NCBI GenBank assembly: GCA_937625935.1
Contig: OW569377.1
Coordinates: forward strand, 310,001 to 374,000
Origin: Tetramitus jugosus
Taxonomy: Eukaryota; Heterolobosea; Eutetramitea; Acrasida; Vahlkampfiidae
Direction: 5' to 3'
DNA length: 64,000 nucleotides
A program made the position numbers and the translations under genes. Of this stretch, positions 52,930 through 62,820 are shown in pieces (positions within the stretch are counted from its first letter, which is position 1; each line of letters starts with the position of its first letter). Under the pieces are notes generated by a model. The model made no database searches. It was not told the DNA's origin and was given only the letters and a program-made list of their open reading frames with translations.

Positions 52930-53982
52930 ATGCAACAAAACAATACTGTTCGCCAACCAAAAGTCATTTGCATGTTTAACAACAAGGGTGGGGTTGGAAA
53001 GACAACATCACTTGTCCATTTGGCCACAACACTTGCCAAAAATCACAACGTTCTGATGATTGATGCTGATCCACAATGCAACCTTACTGGATACTGCATG
53101 GGTGCTCCAGGAATGAGAGATTATCAGATGAATGGTGGTCAAGATATTGTGACATGTCTCTCTCCACAATTTATCAGACAACAAGCTGTTGTTCCAATTA
53201 ACCCTGTCTTGTATTACAACATGAGAGAGACTTGTGCATACCTATTACCAGGAAATATTGGATTGGCCAATTATGAAACTGAGTTCGGAATGTCATTGAT
53301 TGGAAATTTGGGTGCCTACTGCCACTATCCTGCTGCATTGAGAACAGTAATTCAACTCATGAATCAACAGAAACAATATGAATATGTCTTTATTGATCTG
53401 AGTCCAAGTTTGGGTCCTTTGAACGAAGCAATCTTGATGTATTGTGCCGATTACTTTGTTGTTCCTTGTGAAGCAGATTTCTTCAGTCGTATGGCTATTG
53501 ATGGGCTCGTACAACAACTTCCAAGGTGGAGAGCCAGAAAGAACTTTTTGACTCAGCAGAATTACTTTGCAAATGCTAATAACATGCCACTTGTGGGATG
53601 TCCAAGAATGCTTGGTTTGTTTTTCAACAAGATTACTCCATCAAGGGGCAGAAGCCAGAATCACAGAAATCAACCTAGCAAAGCATGTTGTGAGGAAATG
53701 AAGCTGTTCGCACCGCACCTTCAAGCCATGGTGAATAAGTTGGCAGCAGAAAGCATGTTGGGCACCAATTTGACTCCGACCAACATTGTTTTGGGCTTCA
53801 TCCGTGATTTCGGACAGTTGAATAAGCTGAGCCAACAAGATACTGTTCCAGTTAACATGTTGAGCAATGAAGAATTGAAGGCATTTGCAACAGGATCTGC
53901 TCACAACAAAGCTGTTGAGAAGGCTGATGATATTGATGATAAGATTGAGCAAATCCTTGCCAATATGATTACTCACTTGTAA
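52930..53982 (+). CDS. ParA/Soj-family P-loop ATPase of bacterial type
   Basis: 350 residues, single exon. The deviant Walker A is complete: NNKGGVGKTTSLVHLA (residues about 18-33), with the signature Lys before the Gly pair. Switch I, MIDADPQCNLTGY, and Walker A', VFIDLSPSLGPLNEAIL, follow, then VVPCEADFFSRMAIDGL. ParA ATPases dimerise on ATP, bind DNA or surfaces and position plasmids, chromosomes or other cargo in bacteria. This is the segregation type rather than the NUBP/Ind1 or GET3 relatives usual in eukaryotes, because it lacks their metal-binding Cys pairs. No presequence is seen, so cytosolic or nuclear location is assumed. No ParB partner is visible. Probable acquisition from bacteria, now with a host-like context. 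Confidence 0.88.
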   Translation: MQQNNTVRQPKVICMFNNKGGVGKTTSLVHLATTLAKNHNVLMIDADPQCNLTGYCMGAPGMRDYQMNGGQDIVTCLSPQFIRQQAVVPINPVLYYNMRETCAYLLPGNIGLANYETEFGMSLIGNLGAYCHYPAALRTVIQLMNQQKQYEYVFIDLSPSLGPLNEAILMYCADYFVVPCEADFFSRMAIDGLVQQLPRWRARKNFLTQQNYFANANNMPLVGCPRMLGLFFNKITPSRGRSQNHRNQPSKACCEEMKLFAPHLQAMVNKLAAESMLGTNLTPTNIVLGFIRDFGQLNKLSQQDTVPVNMLSNEELKAFATGSAHNKAVEKADDIDDKIEQILANMITHL

Positions 53983-54086
53983 TCTGATTTGTCCGTTGTC
54001 ATTCCAGCATAGTGAAGTTGACATTGCATTTCATATCCCACATAAATTCATTCACGGGGTCTCTTTCAGTTATTCGTTACGCTCAT

Positions 54087-55140
54087 TTATAAAAAGGAAC
54101 ATCTGTAAGTCTCTACTGTTCCACCAATGAACTTTCCAGTAGCAGAAAAGTTGATAGCCCAAGTTCCACTGCAAACTCTGCAAACAAAAACATACACTGT
54201 TACTCTGTTAATTGTTGAATCTATCTTGCCTCAGTTACCAAAACCATTTCTTCGTTATTCTGAAATATGCTCATTCACTATTCATCATCTTTCCTTTTAG
54301 CCCAGTTCATTCATGGTATAGTTCACTCAGAAATTCATTTTACAAATAGATTACGTTATTCTCTATCCATATCAAGAAGGAACAAGTCCATCAGCGAAAC
54401 TGCAGAATTGTTGTAATTCTACATATCTGAAAGTTTAACCAATCACAATTCCATCCAGATTCATTTGGTCGAATAAGTGAATGATAACAACAAACAATCT
54501 GTTGAACAATACAGCCTGATGGTAATAAAATTCGACCTCAATTCCCTTTGTACATCTGAATTTCTTGAACAGCAAGTGCAGCTGGAGAGAAAGCGGCTAT
54601 CTGATTTTGACCAAGTCCATGAACCTGAGAAATCAAAGTTACTGACACAATCTGAAGTGAATCCACTGGTGCCATTGGCAGTCAAGAATGAAAAGCATCA
54701 TTCTCTAAATAGATGCACGAATACTTACATAATTGGGCCAACTGAGCATCATAAAATCCAGAACAAGTTTCTCTCGTGATGCTTTTCAAAGCAGTTGAGA
54801 GTTCCCTCATTGACTCTGGTGTCAATTGTGCAAATTGTTGACTGGAGATGCCATGAACCTGATCTTGATCCCAATTATTTAGACAGCCACTATTGAATCC
54901 AGCACAACACACCACTGGTGGTCATTTTAGTAAAACATGCAGCCTTCAAACCATAACATACATACTTATAGATATTGGAGATTTGAGCCGTTTGGAAACT
55001 ACTACTTGAACTTAAAATGGATACCAATTGAGCGAAGGATATCTTGAAGAATTGACCTGGAGAACTTCTGAAAGTTGTTGGGCAGTGAGAGTGGACCATG
55101 AAATGTCACTCGCATGTACGGATCCAACAGAAGAACAGAA
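54087..55140 (-). pseudogene. Decayed gene relic made of tandem ~240-bp exon/intron units
   Basis: Three minus-strand units start near 55103, 54858 and 54624, 234-245 bp apart. Each begins (V/F)HG followed by related sequence: unit 2 VHGISSQQFAQLTPESM, later CSGFYDAQLAQL; unit 3 VHGLGQNQIAAFSPAAL; unit 1 FHGPLSLPNNFQKFSRSIL with SSFQTAQISNI in a shifted frame. Unit 2 ends in a GTAAGT donor, and unit 3 is preceded by TTTCTCAG. Stops and frame shifts interrupt units 1 and 3. A possible last exon, VCSGTWAINFSATGKFIGG ending at the stop at 54087, has the look of a secreted protein. I read this as a dead or partly dead repeat-protein gene. Family unknown. Confidence 0.45.
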
Positions 55141-55245
55141 ATGAAGTCATTCGTCTCGTGGAAAAAAAAAGAAAAAAAAGCAACCAAGTCATTGTGCACC
55201 TCATTTGTTGATCAACCAGACTATTGTGTTTCCCTATTGTAGATA

Positions 55246-55767
55246 ATGGACATTAAAACCAAGGAAACATTACAAAAAATTCCCCTGCTCAAACAGAATA
55301 GTGGACCCCGCAGTGACAAGGAAAGTTGGGAAAGACGATTGAAAGAAGAATATGCTTCCCTCATTCAATATGTAAAGATAAACAAGGAAACAGACAGTTC
55401 TTGGTTCAGTATACAGAGTAACTCTAACGGTACCAAGTGGACTGGCACATGTTGGTACATTTACAACATGTTAAAGTATGAATTTAAGGTTGAGATTGAT
55501 GTCCCGGTGACGTATCCTCAGACACCACCTGACATTGTGTTGATTGAACTGGATGGCAAGACTGCAAAGATGTACAAGGGTGGAAAGATTTGCCAGACGG
55601 TGCATTTCCATCCACTCTGGAGCAAGAATGCACCTCATTTTGGCATTGCTCACGCACTGGCCTTGGGACTCGGGCCGTGGTTAGCAGCCGAAGTACCCGT
55701 CTTGGTCGATCGAGGATCCATTACTCACGAAGAATTTAGCAGTAGCAACAAGACAACTGTAAAGTAA
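55246..55767 (+). CDS. UFC1: UFC1, UFM1-conjugating E2-like enzyme
   Basis: 173 residues, single exon, ATG at 55246. Nearly every family landmark is present: [66 protein letters not shown] with the catalytic cysteine at 116 (the same number as in the human enzyme), and [16 protein letters not shown]1 accepts UFM1 from UBA5 and works with UFL1 on ER-bound ribosomes. The presence of the gene implies an active UFMylation pathway in this organism. A short Ser/Thr tail is added at the C-terminus. Confidence 0.97.
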   Translation: MDIKTKETLQKIPLLKQNSGPRSDKESWERRLKEEYASLIQYVKINKETDSSWFSIQSNSNGTKWTGTCWYIYNMLKYEFKVEIDVPVTYPQTPPDIVLIELDGKTAKMYKGGKICQTVHFHPLWSKNAPHFGIAHALALGLGPWLAAEVPVLVDRGSITHEEFSSSNKTTVK

Positions 55768-56019
55768 TCCAAAGCTCGCAGCAATACATTTCATCCACTC
55801 CCCAGGACCTATGATGCATTTTGTAAACCGAGTTCCAAGCTAGAGGTCCAAAATAAAATCCGACAACCCTAGAAATTTGCCGTGCGCTCCAAAAAACCAT
55901 AGAAGTTTTCCTGTGCCGCAAACAGACAACAAGCGACGAAAAAATCAACAACAATAACAATAACAAAATAGCTTTTTGCTGAATTCCTCAAACAACAATC
56001 AACAAAACGCATCATTATC

Positions 56020-57030
56020 ATGGGAGGAATCGTTAGTCAATATGTCTTTGTTCCACCAAAGTGTAGCTACACGACTTCACATCCACATCAGGTCACTTGG
56101 CTCCAAACAGCCAGTCATAAACAAATTCCAGCTTACTATCTAAAATCAAAAGAGTATGTCTCACACACAGCAGTCATATGTTATTATTGAATAACCTATA
56201 TTCACAATCCAAACAAAAAAAATAACGAAAAAAAAAATTTTTTTTTGTGTGTCAACAAATTGAACAAATTGAACAAATGATCGAATGATAGTGCCAACAT
56301 TAAAACACACATTCTGTACAGTCATGGTAACGCAGCAGACATTGGTCAAATGCACGATTTTCTTCAACTGTTGCGCAACTATCTCAATGTCAATGTATTT
56401 CACTATGAGTATGTCGGTTATGGATTAGCATCCGATCAGGGATCACCCAGCGAAAAAGACACATATGAGAGTGTAGAAGCAGCATACGACTACTTGACCA
56501 ACACTCTTCAAGTATCACCAAGTGATATTATCGTGTTTGGAACCAGTGTGGGCAGTGGACCCAGTTGTCATATTGCTAGTAAGCACAGAGGACTCAAGGG
56601 ATTGATTCTCGAGTGTCCATTTAGTAGTATTATGCGAGTGGTGACCACTACAATGTTTGCTCGGCCCATTGACATGTTTCAGAACATTAACAAGATTGAT
56701 CATGTACAATTTCCAGTGTTTATCATACATGGTAGGAATGATGATGTAGTGCCGTTTGAACATGGTGAGGCACTGTATGAAAAGGTGCCTGATGCGTTCA
56801 AGTATCCACCAGAGTGGATTGATAATGCGACGCATCATAACATTATTGAAAAGTTGACTGTGAGGGGTTACATTAAGAAACTGATGAAATTTAATGAGCA
56901 TTGTACGGCATTTGTCAAGGAGAGAGATGAGAGTGGTTCATCGCCGCGGTTAGATCATAGAGGCGGTCGTGGTAGTAGTTCGAGTAGTTCTGGAGGTGGA
57001 ATGTTTACTTCCTTGTCTTCTAATACTTGA
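56020..57030 (+). CDS. ABHD17/Bem46-type alpha/beta hydrolase
   Basis: Exon 1 is 56020-56153, the intron 56154-56291 (138 nt, GTATGT...ATAG), exon 2 56292-57030; 290 residues. The join gives YYLKSKDANIKTHILYSHGN, restoring the strand before the oxyanion-hole HGN motif. The nucleophile elbow is FGTSVGSGP, the acid HGRNDDVVP, and the His is in NATHHN. ABHD17 enzymes remove palmitate from membrane proteins. The N-terminus MGGIVSQ fits an N-myristoylation site and a Cys lies at position 15, so membrane anchoring by lipid is likely, as in the animal proteins by palmitate. The C-terminal tail is Ser/Gly rich. Confidence 0.92.
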
Positions 57031-57140
57031 TTTTGTCGATATATAATTTATTTTTTCATCTTTTTCCATAAGACTCTGCTTTGGAATAAAGTACATGTGT
57101 GTGATTTATACTTTTACAGCAAGTAATCAGCGCCACTCTT

Positions 57141-58265
57141 TTATAACCAAGAACTTGGCCGAATCGTTGTTCTCATGCCTTGATTCATGGACACTGCAGG
57201 ATAGAATTGTTGACCTCGAATGTTGTTGACCACGAGGATTCGTTTCCTCTCTCCATTTCGCAACAGATAAAACTCCATTCGTGCACCTGCTTTGTGACCT
57301 TGTGACATCAAACCGTTGCCAGTCGTACCACCAGTCGTGTCCGTTGCTAGACCTTCCAACATTTTATCATTGGCTTCCGAGCTCAGAGTCATGTCACACG
57401 CGACTCCAATGACATCACCTTCCTCGATCGTTTCAGAAACTTCAGGGTCGATACGTTCTCCGCGACACGCACCACGACATGGACCAATAATCAATCCAAC
57501 ACCCGTGTGCTGTGCCTGATAACCAATGACATCATTACCAGACTGAGATTCGAATGGAAATTGTGGACTTTCGACACCCACAATGATCCACCACGTGTTG
57601 TGCGTCGCTCGTTGAAATTGATTAATTTCAATTTCCCAGCGATAGCTATGGCCTGCATTGAGCATTCTCGTAGCTCTTGTAGTGCCCCAGTAGGAGCCAT
57701 GAACTTCAGGATTTTCCACGGTGCGATCATGGTTTGTAAAATTGAGCACACGCCCCTTTTGAGAGCTTGACGGGTCCCACACATAGGAAGTCATAAACTT
57801 GTACTGCTCCAACCAATTGTCAATTCCCTCCTCCAATCGTAGTTCCAATTCCGCCTTGTCCCTTAATTTCTCCTCTCTTAATTCCGCTTCAATCGAATCA
57901 ATGAGTCTTTCTTGTTCGCGGTCAGAGGAAGTTCCGCTCGAAGACGAATCAGATGGGTGATCTGCAGTGGCGTCAACCGTAGTTGTCGGAGTTGTTTCTG
58001 TTGCCGGAGTTTTTGCAGTTTCGGCGACTTTTGATTTGGCCGACCAGGCACGGCTCAGAGAATAGAGACACATTTGTTTCCAGAGGTAGTTGGCAGAGGG
58101 TGACTTGACATCTAGGACCATATCGTTCAGGGAGTGACAGACACGAGCCATACGCAACAACTGATAGGGTCTACAGTAGGTCAATATGGACAGAACAAGG
58201 TCCTCTGGTAGTAGCAACAGATCGAATTGATGGTACTTTTGCTTGTTTTTCTTTATGAGCAGCAT
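57141..58265 (-). CDS. F-box protein with a SPRY/B30.2-like domain
   Basis: 374 residues, single exon, ATG at 58265. The F-box at residues 16-60 reads LLLPEDLVLSILTYCRPYQL, then MARVCHSLNDMV and LWKQMC. A Ser/Thr/Glu-rich linker (about 80-135) follows, then a SPRY-like beta domain from about 155 to the end: GHSYRWEIEIN, WWIIVGVESP, GYQAQHTGVGLI, EEGDVIGVACDM and the closing FYPAVSMNQGM. F-box/SPRY proteins such as FBXO45 act as substrate receptors of SCF-type ubiquitin ligases, with the SPRY domain recognising a target peptide. The target is unknown. Confidence 0.9.
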   Translation of the reverse strand: MLLIKKNKQKYHQFDLLLLPEDLVLSILTYCRPYQLLRMARVCHSLNDMVLDVKSPSANYLWKQMCLYSLSRAWSAKSKVAETAKTPATETTPTTTVDATADHPSDSSSSGTSSDREQERLIDSIEAELREEKLRDKAELELRLEEGIDNWLEQYKFMTSYVWDPSSSQKGRVLNFTNHDRTVENPEVHGSYWGTTRATRMLNAGHSYRWEIEINQFQRATHNTWWIIVGVESPQFPFESQSGNDVIGYQAQHTGVGLIIGPCRGACRGERIDPEVSETIEEGDVIGVACDMTLSSEANDKMLEGLATDTTGGTTGNGLMSQGHKAGARMEFYLLRNGERKRILVVNNIRGQQFYPAVSMNQGMRTTIRPSSWL

Positions 58266-58750
58266 TGCCTTCTTTTAATAAACAATAACAATAATTTTGG
58301 TGGTATCTCACAGTTGTTGTTTGTTGATGTTTTTTGTGGTTCGATTTCCTTTTTGTTTCAGAGCGGACTTATTCGAACAGGATCGCGAGTTCATTTTGCC
58401 GACGACGCATTACAAAAAACTATGGCTCAACTTCCAATGTCCCTCCTTTTGTTGTCAAAGATTGTTGAGTCTCCCACCTGTGGTGCGCTCCAGACACAAT
58501 TGTTGAAGCCATAGTTTTCAGCCTTAACACGCTTTGAGCATGGGGAACTCGAATCGTTCAACATTCAGCTCCATGTCCATAAATGATATAATTCTATGAG
58601 TCCCATGTACAGATTAAACATAATCTTCTCCTCCTTCACTTCATGCGGCCAAAGTAAGAACAACCCTCAAAGATTGCCGCCAAGTTTACAGTTTTCGCTG
58701 GCGGGTGTTTTGGTTGGAATTAAACCGAAATTATTGTGCGGGTGATCAAC
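58266..58750. other. Intergenic region with an inverted repeat
   Basis: About 485 bases between divergent genes. An inverted repeat pairs 58416-58431 (AAAACTATGGCTCAAC) with 58503-58519, matching except for a one-base bulge, with a 71-nt loop. A 30-codon ATG frame (58422-58514) lies within it and is not considered real. Confidence 0.45.
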
Positions 58751-59872
58751 ATGAGCTTTTCAAGAAGTAGTGATGATAGTTATCACACCCAATCTTCTTT
58801 TACCTCCAGGGGTTCATTCCTGTTTGATAGCCCTGAGAAAGCTGCCCTTGTAAGTTTTCACAAACAACAATAACTTGTTGTTTCACTATATTCCATTTAA
58901 TTTGCTGACTGTTGTTGTCATCTTCCTTCACAGAGAGAAATAATTGATAAGCAGAGAGTAGAGCTTCAATCAAGAACTGAGATGCTTGAGAGAGCTAGAC
59001 TGGCTCTAAAGACCATTCAGAATGAGAATGAAAACATGAGAGTTTCAGAGGCCATCACGAATTTGGACTCGCTCCAAAAGGAATTAATGATGATAAAAGC
59101 TGAGAAGGAACAATTCCAGAGTCGTGCCAAACAATTGGAAAATATTGTAAAAGAATTGAAGAAGGATAAAGAGAGTTTGTTTGAGCAGATTGAAAAGATG
59201 AAGGAACAAGTGATGAACAATTCATTACAAGAAGCGAAGAATAGGTCATTGAACAACGATGAGTTCAGAAGGGCCATACAGAAACTAGAGGAGGAGAAGA
59301 TTGATCTTAAGAATCAAATAGATCGAGTAGAACAGGGACGAAAGTTGAGAGAAGAAGAATTAAGAAATGAAGTCAAGAGAACAATGTTAGAGAAGATGGC
59401 AGTTCTGCAAAAGGAATACCAAGAAGTAATGGAAAGAAAAGAAGAATCCGAAACAACTATCACCCAGCTGACTCAAAAGGTTAAGGACATCGATGAACAA
59501 TTGAGACAGAGTGAACAACAGAACACCTCGATGGAGGAGCAATGTGACAGGAACATGCGATTAGTAACATCTCTGAAAGACCAAGTTGAGAGTAGAGATA
59601 GAGCCATCTCTGAAATGAAGAGCGAAAGGAAAAACATGGTAGAGAAAGCTCAGTTGGACAAGTTGTACCAGAGTATGAGTGAAATATGCACCATACTCAA
59701 TGTAGATAGTTTTGACAAAGCTGCTCCCAGTGTCAGGAGACTAGTTTTGGTTGCTCGGGGGGTCAATCAGTGGATTCAAGATTCAACATCTCCCGTCTCA
59801 ACAACAAAAACCAGCAGGCGAAGTCCTCAAAAAGAGACTTCATTGATAGCAGAAGCATTGAGTTTCAAGTAA
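58751..59872 (+). CDS. Coiled-coil protein, two exons
   Basis: Exon 1 is 58751-58849, the intron 58850-58933 (84 nt, GTAAGT...ACAG), exon 2 58934-59872; 345 residues. The join gives PEKAALREIIDKQRVELQSR in phase 0. The start is a Ser-rich segment (MSFSRSSDDSYHTQSSF). Residues 34-270 are continuous coiled coil, rich in Glu, Lys and Gln. The last 60 residues are a helix plus Ser/Thr-Pro tail. The texture fits a cytoskeletal, basal-body or tethering protein, but no family is recognised. Its stop lies 14 bp from that of the convergent glycosyltransferase gene. Confidence 0.8.
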
Positions 59873-59886
59873 AGTTTTTTTGTATT

Positions 59887-61944
59887 TTAACTGATTGAAT
59901 CCGTAGACGGTTTGAAATAAATTAGATCTCGTATGTTTGTCACATCTGACGTTATCTTTCCCTTCTCGACCAGTTCATTTGCCAGGAACAACCAATTTAC
60001 ACAGTTACTTACGGTAAAGAACTGGCTCTGAGCAGTCTTTGCTGCACACTCACTCATTTGCTTGAGTTTTTCTTCGTTCATGAACAGCTCATACAGCAAT
60101 TCTTCCACCTTGTGAGTTTGTCCCAGTGGGACAACGAAAGAGTTTTGGCCTGGCATAGCTTGCAACGGCATTCCTCCAACATCATTGAGAATAACTGGTT
60201 TTCCTTTAAACAAGCACTCCGTAATCTTCACTTCTAAACCCTCTCTGTGTGAGAGCTGAAGGGCTACATGACTTTTGCGCAACAATGCATTCAGAGTTTG
60301 GTCATTGTGTGGAATTCGGGCTCGCTTGATATCGTCAGCCCAAGGAGAATAGATATCGAGACTCAGTAAGCTCTCTATAGTTTCCATGATTGGTTCACTT
60401 TCTGGATCATCAATCGACCCATGCCCCACAATGACCAGTTGAGGTGTTTTCTCGAGGGGAAAATCCTTTGGCAGTCGATGTCTCAATCGTCTATAGGATT
60501 CCAATACGTCAGGGATTCCCTTTGAAGGATCGAAACGAGCTGTTTGGATAATGTATGGACGTTTGAGATCCAATGGAGTCTGATATCTGGATATCAAAAA
60601 GTTGTTGAACAACAGGCAATAGTAATCAATCTGATTTTCTGAAAGTGGCTTGTTCAGACCATCCAGAGGATCAGTTGTTGCAGGCATGAGTACTACCTTG
60701 TGTCGAGGAACCATGTCTGGAACAAATTCTTTGATTGGATGACTCAGGAACACATCCACGTGCTTCACTTGATTCTGATTCCAAATAAAGTCCCAAGTCA
60801 CGGATTGTGGAGAGCTTTTCTGATGAACCAAATGGGAATCGATATGGATATGACTACGATAAATGATTTTAGCATGGGGATTGTGTCTTCGAATAAAAGG
60901 GATGAGACCACTGGGTTGATAGTCATCACAAACAATGACTTTTGCTTCCATGAGAACAGGATACAATAGGTCCACATTCTCTTCACTCCACATGTTCATC
61001 AGTTCCTTGTCATTTTCCGTGAGTACCAAGTCCCTTGGAGCTACTCCTTGCAAAATGTTGTGAAACTTTAATTTTGTAATCTTGAAGATTTCGTGTCGCA
61101 CGAGCAGCACGTGCCAACTGACTGAACATTCGAGCAGATTCATCAATCGAATCAATGCATGTCTCATTAAGGCTACTCCTCCGCCCTGACCAGTCGAGCT
61201 TAGAAACACTATGCGATTGCCAAGTCGCTTAAACCTCTCTGCTTCCACCAGTAGCCGGTCAAACTCCATGTCTCGCACAGAGATTTGGCGTGGATCTCTG
61301 TACGCATCCAACGTGGTCAAACGTTGAGGAATGACTCGGCGAGTGGCGTCCATTCGAACCTTTGCTATATCAAATCCATTGTGAGACACTTCTCCCACGC
61401 AACTGTCATTCAAATCTTCAAAGTTCTCACCTGGGACTTCAAAGTAATCATAAATGAGTTGAACGAGCTGTTGTTTGACCAACGTTTCCACAATTTCGTG
61501 TCTCATTCCCTCTCCATTGAAATTAATGGCTTGATCATTGATGGGTACTACACCAGAAACTACATCGAGCTCCAACCAAGCACGTTCACACAATTTTCTT
61601 CCTCCAAAAATCGGTTGCACAAAAAAGGAGTCAAAATTGCAACCAACAATTTTACAATTATACTTTGAACCGTATTCACTCATCCATTGAAGGATTCGGT
61701 CTTGAACTTGAGAGACTGGAACGTCCTTGAAGTCAATAAATTCAGTTTTGATGTGACGAAAAAGATACTTTCTCACCACTGCCACAACAATACTCAAGTC
61801 CAGTGTGGAATTGGGTTGGAGTGACAAGGTATCAGGCATAGTCTGCTCTGTCGATGATTCATCAATACGAATCATGGACATGAATGTGGAGTCAAGTGGC
61901 TTGACCGGCTTCATCAGCTGTGTAGTGTGTGTACTGTCGCTCAT
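59887..61944 (-). CDS. GT4 glycosyltransferase of the trehalose phosphorylase/synthase (CCG-9, TreT) type
   Basis: 685 residues, single exon, ATG at 61944. The N-terminal 200 residues are family specific. The GT-B core starts at GNRIVFLSSTGQGGGVALMR (glycine-rich loop), followed by IIYRSHIHIDSHLV and FVPDMVPRHKVVLMPATTDP, then LDGLNKPLS. The nucleotide/phosphate lobe has YIIQTARFDPSKGIPDVLES and the EX7E motif in REGLEVKITE, followed by FKGKPVI. This order matches fungal trehalose phosphorylases and archaeal TreT, retaining enzymes that make or split alpha,alpha-trehalose using glucose-1-phosphate or NDP-glucose. Which donor is used cannot be read from the sequence. A role in trehalose turnover during encystment is conjecture. 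Confidence 0.85.
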   Translation of the reverse strand: MSDSTHTTQLMKPVKPLDSTFMSMIRIDESSTEQTMPDTLSLQPNSTLDLSIVVAVVRKYLFRHIKTEFIDFKDVPVSQVQDRILQWMSEYGSKYNCKIVGCNFDSFFVQPIFGGRKLCERAWLELDVVSGVVPINDQAINFNGEGMRHEIVETLVKQQLVQLIYDYFEVPGENFEDLNDSCVGEVSHNGFDIAKVRMDATRRVIPQRLTTLDAYRDPRQISVRDMEFDRLLVEAERFKRLGNRIVFLSSTGQGGGVALMRHALIRLMNLLECSVSWHVLLVRHEIFKITKLKFHNILQGVAPRDLVLTENDKELMNMWSEENVDLLYPVLMEAKVIVCDDYQPSGLIPFIRRHNPHAKIIYRSHIHIDSHLVHQKSSPQSVTWDFIWNQNQVKHVDVFLSHPIKEFVPDMVPRHKVVLMPATTDPLDGLNKPLSENQIDYYCLLFNNFLISRYQTPLDLKRPYIIQTARFDPSKGIPDVLESYRRLRHRLPKDFPLEKTPQLVIVGHGSIDDPESEPIMETIESLLSLDIYSPWADDIKRARIPHNDQTLNALLRKSHVALQLSHREGLEVKITECLFKGKPVILNDVGGMPLQAMPGQNSFVVPLGQTHKVEELLYELFMNEEKLKQMSECAAKTAQSQFFTVSNCVNWLFLANELVEKGKITSDVTNIRDLIYFKPSTDSIS

Positions 61945-62418
61945 TTGTTTGTTGAGCTTTTTGTTGTTTTCTTGTTACTTGTTGTGATCTGTGGGTGGTT
62001 AAATCTGGTTCCAATTTTGTATTGGTCAGGTGGTTAGTTCACTCAACTTCCGATAAAAAAAATAGTCAATATTTTGATGGGCATCCAAAAAAAATAGTTC
62101 CTTCACAAATCTCTTGATTTTGATGGGTATAATCGCTGAGATCGAATCCAATTAATTACCCTCACAAACGTATCTCGTATCGTTCGTAAGATAACTCCGG
62201 CTTTCACATTACAAAATGACAACTCCTTTATATTTTTCGTAGCTTCTTATTACTTTTAGAATCTCACCATCAATACAATCTATTCATGGAGAATGATGTC
62301 TTGTGAGTAATAGCTCTATTTAGTCGTCGACTTGCTCTCCCATTATTTTCTGTAAACCGACACCACCCAAATCCAAAAATTCCCGCTCACCTCCTTTTGC
62401 GGTCATATAAAATTTTTC
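61945..62418. other. Intergenic, divergent promoter region
   Basis: About 475 bases, A/T rich in the middle. A direct pair of the word TTTGATGGG occurs at 62073 and 62118. Nothing else was recognised. Confidence 0.4.
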
Positions 62419-62820
62419 ATGACTTTGAAAAAAAGACTTCAAAAACACACAATGATGATCACGTCTTTACCGTCGTCCCAACTACTCATGGAAATACTGT
62501 CAAAAGTGGTCATTGGTGCACTCAGTGGTTGTTCACTTGGTTTATTCCTCGTTTTTCTCATCATCTTGATTCAAGAGAGAAGATGCATCTCCTATGACTC
62601 TATTCTGGGTCAATTCGTTAGCTTAGTGTTCTATCCAGTATGTCTGACCATCACTGGTGCTGTGCTAGGTTTGGTTCAATGGATTGGTTTCGTTCGTGTC
62701 ATTTGTGCACTTGTTGTGATGGCTGTTTTCATTTTTGGCGCCTTTTTCATGTACGGCGGAGAACAACAACAGAACTCCAAGTTGCAATCTTCCAACACCA
62801 AGAAAAAGGATAATTTGTGA
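62419..62820 (+). CDS. Small membrane protein, three predicted helices
   Basis: 133 residues, single exon, ATG at 62419; a second ATG pair at 62452 would give a start nearer the first helix. Helices: VVIGALSGCSLGLFLVFLII, then SLVFYPVCLTITGAVLGLV, then ICALVVMAVFIFGAFFMY, with small-residue (Gly/Ala) faces. A polar Gln/Ser/Lys tail follows. No family recognised. The alternation of hydrophobic helices over most of its length makes chance coding unlikely. Confidence 0.6.
   Translation: MTLKKRLQKHTMMITSLPSSQLLMEILSKVVIGALSGCSLGLFLVFLIILIQERRCISYDSILGQFVSLVFYPVCLTITGAVLGLVQWIGFVRVICALVVMAVFIFGAFFMYGGEQQQNSKLQSSNTKKKDNL

Noticed and set aside
58422-58514. 30-codon ATG frame inside the inverted repeat
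   Set aside because: Too short, no motif, and its ends are defined by the palindromic ATGGCT/AGCCAT words.
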